A stretch of DNA of 39,778 nucleotides from an uncultured Flavobacteriales bacterium (GCA_905182775.1 CAJJCU010000112.1:1-39778), one strand, 5' to 3'. Counted from the stretch's first letter, positions 1 to 9,155 are shown. Notes: a model not told the origin generated them from the sequence alone. Numbers and translations are program-made.

Positions 1-5
1 TTGAA

Positions 6-191
6 ATGGCAAAGAGCAAAGGAAATAGAGTTCAAGTAATTTTAGAATGTACAGAGCATAAGAATTCAGGTATGGCTGGTACATCTCGTTACATTACTAC
101 CAAGAATAGAAAAAATACTCCGGATCGAATGGAAATTAAAAAATTCAATCCAATTATGAAAAAATATACAATTCATAAAGAAATTAAATAA
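6..191 (+). CDS. rpmG: 50S ribosomal protein L33
   Basis: 61-aa [22 protein letters not shown]...[22 protein letters not shown] is a characteristic L33 sequence. Confidence 0.95.
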   Translation: MAKSKGNRVQVILECTEHKNSGMAGTSRYITTKNRKNTPDRMEIKKFNPIMKKYTIHKEIK

Positions 192-197
192 TTTGTT

Positions 198-353
198 ATG
201 GCAAAGAAAGTAGTTGCAAGTTTACAGAAAGGTGGAGGAAAAGCTCACACTAAAGTAATAAAGATGATTAAGTCTGATAAGACTGGAGCATACTCCTTCA
301 AAGAAGGAATTGTTCATAACGACAAAGTTAAAGAGTGGTTTAGCAAAAGCTAA
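198..353 (+). CDS. DUF4295 family small basic protein
   Basis: 51-aa ORF missing from the supplied track: MAKKVVASLQKGGGKAHTKVIKMIKSDKTGAYSFKEGIVHNDKVKEWFSKS; sits between rpmG and ftsY as is usual in Bacteroidota. Confidence 0.88.
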   Translation: MAKKVVASLQKGGGKAHTKVIKMIKSDKTGAYSFKEGIVHNDKVKEWFSKS

Positions 354-372
354 ACCCTATCAAAAAAATAAT

Positions 373-399
373 GAAGCTTCCAATGGGAGCTTTTTTTTT
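373..399 (+). terminator. Rho-independent terminator after rpmG-DUF4295
   Basis: gaagcttcc-aat-gggagcttttttttt: stem with one G-U pair followed by a T run. Confidence 0.75.
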
Positions 400-407
400 A
401 CAATCAT

Positions 408-1358
408 ATGGGACTTTTTGATTTCTTTTCTAAACAAAAAAAAGAAACTCTTGATAAAGGGTTAGAGAAGACAAAGACCTCATTTCTTTCCAAAATAGCG
501 AGAACTATTGTTGGAAAATCTAAAGTCGATGATGAAGTTCTTGATGAGCTTGAAGAGGTTCTTATTTCATCAGATGTTGGCGTGGAAACGACATTGAAAA
601 TTATTGGTCAGATTGAAAGCCGGGTCAAAAAAGACAAGGTAATGGGAACCGATGAGCTTCAAAACATACTAAAAGAAGAAATCGCCAATCTTTTAGAAGA
701 CAATCCATCAGAATTAAAAACAGAGGACAAGCATCAAGAAGGAAAAGAACCCTATGTCATCATGGTTGTAGGGGTTAATGGTGTTGGTAAAACAACAACC
801 ATAGGAAAGCTTGCCCATCAATTTAAAACAGCAGGAAAGAAAGTAATCTTGGGTGCCTCAGACACATTCCGAGCAGCTGCGGTAGACCAGTTAGTGATTT
901 GGTCTGAAAGAGTAGGTGTTCCGATTGTGCAGCAAGGCATGGGCGCAGATCCTGCTAGTGTTGCCTTTGACACCTTGCAATCAGCAAAATCTCAAAATGC
1001 AGATGTTGTGATTATTGATACAGCAGGAAGACTGCACAATAAGGTCAACCTCATGAATGAGCTCAATAAGATCAAGAGAGTGATGGATAAGGTTGTACCT
1101 AATGCACCTCATGAGATTCTTTTGGTGATTGACGGGTCTACGGGCCAAAATGCATTTGAGCAAGCCAAACAATTCTCAATAGCAACAGACATCAATGCCT
1201 TGGCCGTTACAAAGCTTGACGGAACTGCTAAAGGAGGCGTAATCATTGGAATATCCGACCAGATGAATATCCCTGTTAAATACATTGGCGTGGGAGAGCA
1301 AATGGAAGATTTACAGCTATTTGACAAAACATCTTTTGTCGACTCCTTGTTTTCTTAA
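408..1358 (+). CDS. ftsY: Signal recognition particle receptor FtsY
   Basis: GVNGVGKTTTIGKLA, DTFRAAAVDQL, DTAGRLHNK, TKLDGTAKGG SRP-GTPase motifs. Confidence 0.97.
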   Translation: MGLFDFFSKQKKETLDKGLEKTKTSFLSKIARTIVGKSKVDDEVLDELEEVLISSDVGVETTLKIIGQIESRVKKDKVMGTDELQNILKEEIANLLEDNPSELKTEDKHQEGKEPYVIMVVGVNGVGKTTTIGKLAHQFKTAGKKVILGASDTFRAAAVDQLVIWSERVGVPIVQQGMGADPASVAFDTLQSAKSQNADVVIIDTAGRLHNKVNLMNELNKIKRVMDKVVPNAPHEILLVIDGSTGQNAFEQAKQFSIATDINALAVTKLDGTAKGGVIIGISDQMNIPVKYIGVGEQMEDLQLFDKTSFVDSLFS

Positions 1359-1795
1359 ACTCCAAATATTTCATAACTAATTGCGATATCGGGATGTAAA
1401 CTCGCTCTCACTGAGCAATACTTATTCAGAGATAAATCAACAGCTCTGTTGACACGCTTAACATCGATCTCTTTATCAATATAAATACGGAAATGAATGC
1501 GTTCATAGGGCGTAGGAACCCCCTCTTTCTTATGAGCATCTACAGCAACCCGATATGTTTTTGGGGACATTTTTTGTTTTTTAAGCACCAACATTACATC
1601 TATTGACATACAGCCCATAAGAGCCCCCAACAATAACTGCATAGGAGTCATTCCTCTATTCTTCCCCTCTAAACTCACCGAAGAATCCATGACCAATTTG
1701 AGGTCATTAGAATCATTGAGTTCAAATACATAAGGTTCTTCAATTCTATTTAATTCCATTTTTATAGTCTTTATCTTTTGTTTTAAAGTATTCAA
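1355..1795 (-). CDS. OsmC family protein (probable start at 1759, MELNRIEEP)
   Basis: GMTPMQLLLGALMGCMSIDVMLVLKKQ and C-terminal SLNKYCSVRASLHPDIAISYE match OsmC/Ohr-like architecture with conserved Cys residues. Confidence 0.88.
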   Translation of the reverse strand: MNTLKQKIKTIKMELNRIEEPYVFELNDSNDLKLVMDSSVSLEGKNRGMTPMQLLLGALMGCMSIDVMLVLKKQKMSPKTYRVAVDAHKKEGVPTPYERIHFRIYIDKEIDVKRVNRAVDLSLNKYCSVRASLHPDIAISYEIFGV

Positions 1796-1796
1796 T

Positions 1797-1833
1797 AAAG
1801 TTAGTTATTTAATAGGCTACTAAAGATTGCAAA
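1797..1833 (-). promoter_or_regulatory. Putative osmC promoter (-7-like TAACTTTA, upstream TTTG)
   Basis: Reverse strand TTTG at 1830-1833 and TAACTTTA at 1797-1804; spacing about 25 bp is longer than ideal. Confidence 0.4.
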
Positions 1834-1841
1834 CAATTGAC

Positions 1842-1849
1842 TAAATTTG
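1842..1849 (+). promoter_or_regulatory. Putative -7 box (TAAATTTG) for the TonB-dependent receptor gene
   Basis: Matches Bacteroidota TAnnTTTG; 19 bp before ATG 1869. Confidence 0.5.
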
Positions 1850-1868
1850 CAACCTACATCATCATACT

Positions 1869-4208
1869 ATGAAAATACTTCTTATCTGTCTTTCTCTCAT
1901 TTTTGTTTCAAATCAGCTTATTGCGCAGTCTAAAACTGTTAGAGGTTTTATATATGACCAATCTAATGGGGAACCAATGGCCTATGAAAAAGTTAAGGTT
2001 TTAAGCATGGATAGCGCTACCGTCGCTGGTGCTATTTCGGATCTTAATGGATTTTTCCAGATACCCAAACTTGACAGTAAAGCATACCTCATTAAAGTAG
2101 AGAACTATAAATATGAAGTGCAGATTCAAAACATTGATCTAAGCAGTAAGAAGAATATTATAGATGTAAAATTTGAGCTAAAGATGCTTGAATCCGTCCA
2201 GCAATTTGATGAGGTTAGAGTTTCGGCTGAGAGTAAGACAAAACGAACTAAAATTGAAATCTCGAAATTAAAGATCAGTAAAGAAGGCCTTGAGCGAATC
2301 CCGAGCTATGGAGCTGAAAATGATATTGTCGGTGCATTTTCGGTTACACCGGGAGTGATTACAACAGGTGATCAAGGTGGTCAGCTTTATGTACGTGGTG
2401 GAACACCGATTCAAAACAAGATTCTATTGGATGGTATGACCATTTACAACCCCTTCCACTCCATAGGTTTCTTCTCTATCTTCGAAACAGAGCTCATTAA
2501 AAACGTAGATATTTATACAGGGGGCTTTGAAGCCAAGTATGGTGGTCGTATTTCGTCCATCATGGATATAACTTATCGAGATGGTAACCGAAAAAAATTC
2601 GCAGGAAAAACATCCGTCTCTCCTTTTTTAGCAAAGTTGGTCCTTGAAGGTCCCTTAGGTAAAAAGCAAGGAGATTCTCCTCGTGCTGGTTCTTATATTT
2701 TTTCAGCGAAAAAAAGTTTATTAGACCTCACATCCGAAAGATTATATCCGGGCATTAATGACGGGAATGGTTTGCCTTTTAACTTTACAGATTTATACGG
2801 TAAAATAACATTTACAGGAGACGGCGGAAGTAAGTTTAGCGCCTTTGGTTTTAGCAATCAGGATAGTGTGAATTACTCCATTGCAGACTTAAACTGGAAT
2901 GCTGCAGGAGGTGGGATAAATTTCTTATTGGTTCCTAGTGGGTCTCCAATATTTATTCGCGGACACGTCAATGGAAGTAACTTCCAAACTACATTTACAG
3001 AAAATGAGTTAGAGCCTAGAACTTCAAGTATTGGTGGTTTCGACCTTGGCTTTGACTTCAGTTACTTTCTTAAAGACGAAGGAGAAATCAACTACGGGTT
3101 TAATCTAAATGGATTCAATACAAAATACACGACCTATAATGAGGTTGGGAGAAAAATTGAAGATGAAAACTTCACAACCGAAATCGGTACCTATTTTAAC
3201 TATCGAGGCATCTTTAAAAGATGGGTTATTCAAACGGGTATGCGTGCTCAATTGTATGCATCCTTAAATACAATTTCTCTTGAACCAAGATTAGCAGCAA
3301 AATATAATGCGACTGAAAAAATCAGATTTAAATTCTCCGGAGGTCGCTTTTCACAAAATTTCACTTCGGCATCCTCAGATAAGGATATCGTCAACCTCTT
3401 TAATGGCCTTCTAAGCGCTCCTACAAATGTTCAAGACCAGTTTGTAAATGAATTTGGAGGAACGAGGAATGTTAATAATGGCCTACAGTATGCATGGCAC
3501 GGTATTGCAGGCGTTGAAATAGATTTATCAAAAAATATAACACTAAACCTTGAAGGGTACTACAAATACTTTTCACAACTGAGTAACATCAATCAAAACA
3601 AGCTCTACGATGACGTTGCGGCCTTTGAGCTCATTGACGACGTATTTAAAAAAGACTTTATCATTGAGTCCGGTCAATCTCTTGGAGCGGATCTTCTTCT
3701 TAAATACAGTAAAGACCGTTTGTTTTTGTGGGGTGTTTACTCCTATGGGCACAATGTGCGATGGGACGGATTCAATGAATATTACCCTGTATTCGACAGA
3801 AGACACAACGTAAACTTAGTAGGCTCCTATATTTTTGGTGACAAAAAAGATTTTGATTTGAGTGTGAGATGGAATTTAGGTTCAGGCTTACCCTTCACAC
3901 CTACCGCAGGTTTTTTTCAGACAGAAAATTTCTCAAACGGTGTAACCACGGACCCCAACACCAATAATACCAATACGGTGTCGACAATATTAGGTGAATT
4001 CAATAGCCAAAGGCTCCCCTACTATCACCGTCTTGACATAACCGTAAAAAAGAAAATAAAATTCAAAAACAAAACGGTCATGGAAATGGTAGTAAGTGTT
4101 ACAAATGCTTACAATAGAAACAACCTTTTTTACGTAAACAGGGTAACAAATGAGGAAATATATCAGTTTCCATTCTTACCAAGCTTCGGTATGAGTTACA
4201 AATTCTAA
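1869..4208 (+). CDS. TonB-dependent receptor with N-terminal carboxypeptidase-like regulatory domain
   Basis: Signal peptide, KTVRGFIYDQSNGEPMAYEKV regulatory domain, plug GGQLYVRGGTPIQNKILLDGMTIYNPFH, terminal aromatic ...FGMSYKF. Confidence 0.93.
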   Translation: MKILLICLSLIFVSNQLIAQSKTVRGFIYDQSNGEPMAYEKVKVLSMDSATVAGAISDLNGFFQIPKLDSKAYLIKVENYKYEVQIQNIDLSSKKNIIDVKFELKMLESVQQFDEVRVSAESKTKRTKIEISKLKISKEGLERIPSYGAENDIVGAFSVTPGVITTGDQGGQLYVRGGTPIQNKILLDGMTIYNPFHSIGFFSIFETELIKNVDIYTGGFEAKYGGRISSIMDITYRDGNRKKFAGKTSVSPFLAKLVLEGPLGKKQGDSPRAGSYIFSAKKSLLDLTSERLYPGINDGNGLPFNFTDLYGKITFTGDGGSKFSAFGFSNQDSVNYSIADLNWNAAGGGINFLLVPSGSPIFIRGHVNGSNFQTTFTENELEPRTSSIGGFDLGFDFSYFLKDEGEINYGFNLNGFNTKYTTYNEVGRKIEDENFTTEIGTYFNYRGIFKRWVIQTGMRAQLYASLNTISLEPRLAAKYNATEKIRFKFSGGRFSQNFTSASSDKDIVNLFNGLLSAPTNVQDQFVNEFGGTRNVNNGLQYAWHGIAGVEIDLSKNITLNLEGYYKYFSQLSNINQNKLYDDVAAFELIDDVFKKDFIIESGQSLGADLLLKYSKDRLFLWGVYSYGHNVRWDGFNEYYPVFDRRHNVNLVGSYIFGDKKDFDLSVRWNLGSGLPFTPTAGFFQTENFSNGVTTDPNTNNTNTVSTILGEFNSQRLPYYHRLDITVKKKIKFKNKTVMEMVVSVTNAYNRNNLFYVNRVTNEEIYQFPFLPSFGMSYKF

Positions 4209-4211
4209 TCT

Positions 4212-5435
4212 ATGGCGAACATTGCTAAATTTAAAGCACTTAGACCCGTTCGAGATAAAGTTCACTTAGTCGCGACAAGACCCTACTATTCTTATAAAAA
4301 GAATGTTTTAACCGCAAAGCTAGAGGACAATCCATACACCTTTTTAAGGATTATCAATCCTGAATTTGGGAATCCAATTCGTACAAAACCCAATTCATCA
4401 AAGAGATTTGATATGGTGAAAGACCGTTATCGAGATTTCATTGAAAAAGGCATTTTAATTAATGAAGAATCCGAGCGACTATACCTATACAGGCAATCGA
4501 GCTCTTCAAATACCTGCATGGGTGTTATTGCGGGAGCCAGTGTAGAGGAATACCTTCAGAAAAAGATAAAAATACACGAAGCGACCTTAAGTTCAAGGGA
4601 AGCTATTTTCACGAACTACCTAGACATTGTTGGATACAACGCAGAGCCCGTTTTACTTTCCTATAAGGGAAATAATCATACAGAAGCTCAATTGAGTGAA
4701 TTGATCAAAGAACGACCTGAATATGAATTTACTACAACAGACAAAATCAAACATGAGCTTTGGGTACTTTCAGTAAAACAATCAGATGCTCTTCAAACAT
4801 GCTTCAAGAGTATTGATGAGGTATATATTGCAGATGGCCACCATCGCTCCGCATCCTCTGCTGCATTATTCACTGAAAAGGGAGCGCAGATTCCAAAGTC
4901 AAAGAATTTCTTAGGCTATTTTGTAGAAGAAAGCCAACTTCACATTATGGCCTTTAATCGATTAATAAAATCATTAAATAAGCTCACACCTTCAGATTTT
5001 ATAGGTAAGCTAAAAAAAATAGGGCCGGTAACAAAACTTCTAAAAGGTACAGCGCCTAAGAAAAATCATGTGCTAAATTTTTACATTGACGATCTTTGGT
5101 ATTCACTTGAAATCAAGCATGAGTTAATCGACACAAAACACCCTGTCAAAAGTCTTGACTCTAATTTATTGACGGAGCTAATTTTAAAACCAATACTAGG
5201 AATTGAAGACCTTAAAACGAGTGATGAAGTTGATTTCCTGCCGGGTACCTTTGATGCAAATTCCTTTGAGATTGAATTGAAAAAGAAAAAATTTGAGCTT
5301 GGGTTTATGCTTTTCCCTGCAAATATCCAACAAATAAAAGCAGTTGCTGATGAAGGTTTATACATGCCCCCTAAATCGACATGGGTTGAGCCCAAACTAC
5401 GCAGCGGATTGACCATCTATAACATACATGAATGA
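4212..5435 (+). CDS. DUF1015 family protein
   Basis: FKALRPVRDKVHLVATRPYYSY... and IADGHHRSASSAALF motif typical of DUF1015. Confidence 0.9.
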   Translation: MANIAKFKALRPVRDKVHLVATRPYYSYKKNVLTAKLEDNPYTFLRIINPEFGNPIRTKPNSSKRFDMVKDRYRDFIEKGILINEESERLYLYRQSSSSNTCMGVIAGASVEEYLQKKIKIHEATLSSREAIFTNYLDIVGYNAEPVLLSYKGNNHTEAQLSELIKERPEYEFTTTDKIKHELWVLSVKQSDALQTCFKSIDEVYIADGHHRSASSAALFTEKGAQIPKSKNFLGYFVEESQLHIMAFNRLIKSLNKLTPSDFIGKLKKIGPVTKLLKGTAPKKNHVLNFYIDDLWYSLEIKHELIDTKHPVKSLDSNLLTELILKPILGIEDLKTSDEVDFLPGTFDANSFEIELKKKKFELGFMLFPANIQQIKAVADEGLYMPPKSTWVEPKLRSGLTIYNIHE

Positions 5436-6094
5436 TTGCTGAAAACCTTAAGAGAATAAAAGGTGAATTACCTGAAAACGTCGTACTCGTAGCTGTTTCT
5501 AAAACCAAACCCATTGAAGATTTGAAAATAGCTTTCGATACGGGACAACGCATCTTCGGTGAAAACAAGGTACAGGAGATGGTTTCCAAATCAGAATTAC
5601 TTTCTAAGGAAATCCAATGGCATTTTATTGGACATCTACAAAGAAATAAAGTAAAATTCCTGGCACCGTTTGTTTCCTTAATTCATGGCGTAGAAAGTAT
5701 TAGACTGCTCAAAGAGATCAATAAACAAGCCGCAAAGAACAAGCGTATTATCGAAGTCCTTTTACAGTTTTATATTGCTGATGAGGAATCTAAATTTGGA
5801 CTGACATTAGAGGAAGCAATAGCTATTCTAGCTTCAGATGACTACAAAGATCTTCAAAACATTTGTGTCCGTGGCGTTATGGGAATGGCTACCTACTCAA
5901 GTGATCAAGAAAAAATACGAAACGAGTTTAAGGCACTTCATCATATACATAAGACCCTCAAAAATCAATTCTTTTCAGGTGAAGAAACCTTTGATGTGAT
6001 TTCCATGGGAATGAGCGGTGATTTCCAACTAGCTATTGAAGAGGGAAGTAATATGGTTCGAATTGGAAGTACTATTTTTGGTTCTAGAAACTAA
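5432..6094 (+). CDS. YggS family pyridoxal phosphate-dependent homeostasis protein (PLPBP)
   Basis: VLVAVSKTKPIEDL, RIFGENKVQEM, WHFIGHLQRNKVK, ISMGMSGDFQLAIEEGSNMVRIGSTIFG. Confidence 0.96.
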   Translation: MIAENLKRIKGELPENVVLVAVSKTKPIEDLKIAFDTGQRIFGENKVQEMVSKSELLSKEIQWHFIGHLQRNKVKFLAPFVSLIHGVESIRLLKEINKQAAKNKRIIEVLLQFYIADEESKFGLTLEEAIAILASDDYKDLQNICVRGVMGMATYSSDQEKIRNEFKALHHIHKTLKNQFFSGEETFDVISMGMSGDFQLAIEEGSNMVRIGSTIFGSRN

Positions 6095-7326
6095 TCTTTC
6101 AAATCAAATATCAAAGTAGAAATATCGGTTTTATTCATATATTTCACTGCGATTTCTTGAAGCTCTTTAGACGATATACCATCAATACTCATATGTATAG
6201 CTTCGATCGTATCAATTTGTCCAAAAGCCAATAGACTTTTACCTAAACTGTGCATTAAACCCGAATTCACATCCATGCTTAGGGCCAATTGCCCCTTAAA
6301 TTGCTGTTTAGCTCTTTTAAGCCGAGCAGCACTAATGGGTTTGTTCTGAAACCGTTCAAGCTCATTTTTAATCAGCTTAATAGACTTATTTATATTCTTA
6401 GATTCACATCCGACATAAACCTGCCAAAACCCAACATCTACGTAGGGAACGTAATTTGCTTCAACACTGTAGGCCAGTACATGACGCTCTCGAAGACTGA
6501 TGTTTAAAGTAGAATTCATAGCTGGACCTCCTAACATATTCATTAGCAATGACATCACCACTCTATTTTCATCGCTATAACTAGGAGCCATCCCCCCTAA
6601 AACTAGGTGTGCTTGGTAATTTGCTTCTTCGCGCTTTATGGTAAAGGGTTGGTAGCCCGAAAACGAATCAAGCGCAATTTGAATACCCTTAATAGGCATT
6701 TCAGCAAGGTGGGTGTGAATTAAACTCTCAATAGATTTTAAAGGAATATCCCCAACGAATGAGACGACTAAGTTTTCTTTTGTGAAATAGCTTTTGACAA
6801 AAGCATCCAAATCCTTTTTAGATAAATTCTTTAGCCCTTTTTTAACACCGAGAATATTATTCCCTAGAGCATGTCCTTTAAAAAGCTCCTCTTCAAAATC
6901 ATCAAAAATCTTGTCATACGGACTATCCAAATATGAATTAATTTCATCAATGATAATTTCTTTCTCTTTCTCTACTTCCTTTTTAGTGAAAACAGGGTTA
7001 ATTGAAATATCCGCTAATAATTCAATGGCTCTTTTTGTATGCTCTTTAGGAAAAGATGCGTGCAAACAAAGCTCCTCTTTTGCTGTATAAGCATTGAGTT
7101 CTCCGCCTACCTCATCAATTCGTGAGATGGTTTGAATCCCACTTCGTTTCTTTGTCCCTTTAAAAACACAATGTTCTAAAAAGTGAGCCAAGCCAGTTTG
7201 ATCCTTGTTTTCAAAACGACTACCAGCGCGGTAAAAAAATCCAATATGTGCAACAGCACTCTGTTTATGGAGGTAAACTAATTTCAAACCGCTTTCAAAA
7301 GAAATGCAAGTAGGTTCCATTTTCAA
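6091..7326 (-). CDS. M16 family zinc metallopeptidase (insulinase-like)
   Basis: HXXEH motif in GLAHFLEHCVFKGTKKR; single-repeat M16 length. Confidence 0.95.
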   Translation of the reverse strand: MKMEPTCISFESGLKLVYLHKQSAVAHIGFFYRAGSRFENKDQTGLAHFLEHCVFKGTKKRSGIQTISRIDEVGGELNAYTAKEELCLHASFPKEHTKRAIELLADISINPVFTKKEVEKEKEIIIDEINSYLDSPYDKIFDDFEEELFKGHALGNNILGVKKGLKNLSKKDLDAFVKSYFTKENLVVSFVGDIPLKSIESLIHTHLAEMPIKGIQIALDSFSGYQPFTIKREEANYQAHLVLGGMAPSYSDENRVVMSLLMNMLGGPAMNSTLNISLRERHVLAYSVEANYVPYVDVGFWQVYVGCESKNINKSIKLIKNELERFQNKPISAARLKRAKQQFKGQLALSMDVNSGLMHSLGKSLLAFGQIDTIEAIHMSIDGISSKELQEIAVKYMNKTDISTLIFDLKD

Positions 7327-7970
7327 GGATTAATTCTATAAGTATTCCAAAGATCTTTAGAGCGCTCGAAAACAATGCGGTCATGGAGTCTCGATGGACG
7401 ACCTTGCCAGAACTCGAATTTAACAGGAGCCACAGCATATCCACCCCAAAAATCTGGCCTTTCAACTTTTTCAGGAAATTCCTTTCCGATTTCTATGCTT
7501 TTTTGTTCTAAATCCTCCCTTGATTTCAATACACGAGATTGCTCAGATGCCCAAGCACCTAGTTGACTTGAACGAGGTCTGGAATCAAAATAAGCATCAC
7601 TTTCTTTAGGGTCGATCTTTGTAACAACGCCCTGAATTCTAATTTGTCTTTGTAAACCTGGCCAGAAAAAAAGCAAGCTCACCTTAGGATTACTCTCCAT
7701 TTCAAGTGCCTTGTTGCTTTGATAATTTGTATAAAAAACAAATGCTTTTTTTCGGAGCTCCTTTAAATAGAGCACTCTACTAGAGGGCTGCATACTAAGC
7801 TGATCCACGGTAGAAAGAACTACAGCATTAGGTTCAGGCTGCTCAGATTTACAAGCCAAGTCAAACCATTCCTGAAAAGCAAAAAATGGATCTTTTGAAA
7901 ATACATCACTTAATGCATTCAAATCAAAATCCTTATGCTCATCACGAAGACGGTCTAGATGTTTACTCAT
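7323..7970 (-). CDS. pdxH: Pyridoxamine 5'-phosphate oxidase
   Basis: SSRVLYLKEL...FVFYTNYQSNKALEMESNPKVSLLFFWPGLQRQIRIQG...EFWQGRPSRLHDRIVF...YRINP. Confidence 0.97.
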   Translation of the reverse strand: MSKHLDRLRDEHKDFDLNALSDVFSKDPFFAFQEWFDLACKSEQPEPNAVVLSTVDQLSMQPSSRVLYLKELRKKAFVFYTNYQSNKALEMESNPKVSLLFFWPGLQRQIRIQGVVTKIDPKESDAYFDSRPRSSQLGAWASEQSRVLKSREDLEQKSIEIGKEFPEKVERPDFWGGYAVAPVKFEFWQGRPSRLHDRIVFERSKDLWNTYRINP

Positions 7971-8508
7971 TTGTATCGTATTCGTCTACAACACTTGTTT
8001 CAGATTCTGAATGAAACTCTGTATTAGGAACCATGCCTTTAGTACTTGACTCATTCTCCTTTGGCTCAATTATTTTTGAGCTCTCATTTGGATAGAAAAC
8101 TTCAATGATCGGAGACTCCGTAATCGAAATCACTTTATAATCAACCATTAAATTTGACATATTTTCAGATAGGTTATCATAAGCTTCTTTCACATTGCTT
8201 GCTTCAACCAAGATGAGTTGCGTAATCTTTTTATTCTTTCCGCCATCAGCATCCGCACTTTCGTAGGAGATTTTACACTTGTACCAAACGTTTGAACCAT
8301 CGATAGAGAAAATCTCATGAATATCTGTTCGCGCAATTCCAGTAACTAAAAATTCTCCCCTTATACTACTTCCCAGCTCTTCATAGATTCTTGCTTCCAC
8401 ATCAGTAAAAGTCATTCCTGCCAATAAATAAGGCTCAGTAACTCTTTTCAGGGTGCCGTCTTCTAGCTGTTTTGTATATTTTAACTTAACTGTAAACCAA
8501 TTGATCAT
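7963..8508 (-). CDS. DUF4494 domain-containing protein
   Basis: MINWFTVKLKYTKQLEDGTLKRVTEPYLLAGMTFTDVEARIYEE; start moved in from 8529 to MINWF. Confidence 0.82.
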   Translation of the reverse strand: MINWFTVKLKYTKQLEDGTLKRVTEPYLLAGMTFTDVEARIYEELGSSIRGEFLVTGIARTDIHEIFSIDGSNVWYKCKISYESADADGGKNKKITQLILVEASNVKEAYDNLSENMSNLMVDYKVISITESPIIEVFYPNESSKIIEPKENESSTKGMVPNTEFHSESETSVVDEYDTNE

Positions 8509-8526
8509 AACTAAAATTTGAGTGAA

Positions 8527-8534
8527 CAAAGATA
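8527..8534 (-). promoter_or_regulatory. Putative -7 box (TATCTTTG) for DUF4494-pdxH-M16
   Basis: Reverse complement of caaagata; TAnnTTTG, 18 bp before the MINWF start. Confidence 0.45.
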
Positions 8535-8570
8535 GTCATGAACAAAGCCAAAACCTAATAGAAGTAGGAA

Positions 8571-9047
8571 TTAATGCCCCGCACTAAAACCAAAGGGTAA
8601 AAGATCAATTACGCTGGATAAAACTAAGGCTCTACGGTCCTGATTTATAATGATCACTTTAATTTTATTGGTTTGCCTATTCTCTGTTTCGAGCATCACC
8701 TGACGACAAGCTCCACATGGAGACAATAGCTTTTCGGGAGGGATTAAATCTCCTTTCGCAACGATACACAATGTTTGTACAGATTGCTTTGGGAAATTCG
8801 CACCGATATGAAATAAAGCCACTCTTTCTGCACACAACCCTGATGGGTAGGCCGAATTCTCTTGATTACTCCCTGTGACAATTGCGTCATTATCTAAACG
8901 CGCTGAAGCACCCACTTTAAAAAGACTGTAAGGCGCATAGGCATTCTCCATCGCTTCATAGGCACGATCCACTAAGACCTGGTCCTCAACCGCTAATTCT
9001 TTCCAATCACTGTGGATTTCATAAGAAAATGAATGCTCCTTTTTCAT
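8571..9047 (-). CDS. cdd: Cytidine deaminase
   Basis: GSNQENSAYPSGLCAERVALF and PEKLLSPCGACRQVMLE zinc-binding motifs. Confidence 0.95.
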   Translation of the reverse strand: MKKEHSFSYEIHSDWKELAVEDQVLVDRAYEAMENAYAPYSLFKVGASARLDNDAIVTGSNQENSAYPSGLCAERVALFHIGANFPKQSVQTLCIVAKGDLIPPEKLLSPCGACRQVMLETENRQTNKIKVIIINQDRRALVLSSVIDLLPFGFSAGH

Positions 9048-9100
9048 AAGTTTATTTACGCAAAAAAAGACATAGGGTTACAATGTTAAAAGCATTGGTT

Positions 9101-9136
9101 TTTGTGTGGCTAAACATCGAATTTTGTTTAACTTTG
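9101..9136 (+). promoter_or_regulatory. Putative promoter of the FKBP-FKBP-lipoprotein-priA gene run
   Basis: TTTG 9101-9104 and TAACTTTG 9129-9136. Confidence 0.45.
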
Positions 9137-9155
9137 TGCCTCTTAAAACAAAATA

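Noticed and set aside
3573-3813. Overlapping 77-aa (-) and 67-aa (+) ORFs inside the first TonB receptor
   Set aside because: Out-of-frame shadow ORFs of a clear receptor gene.
5081-5416. 111-aa ORF antisense to DUF1015 gene
   Set aside because: Low-complexity Ser/Phe-rich translation, opposite a confident coding region.
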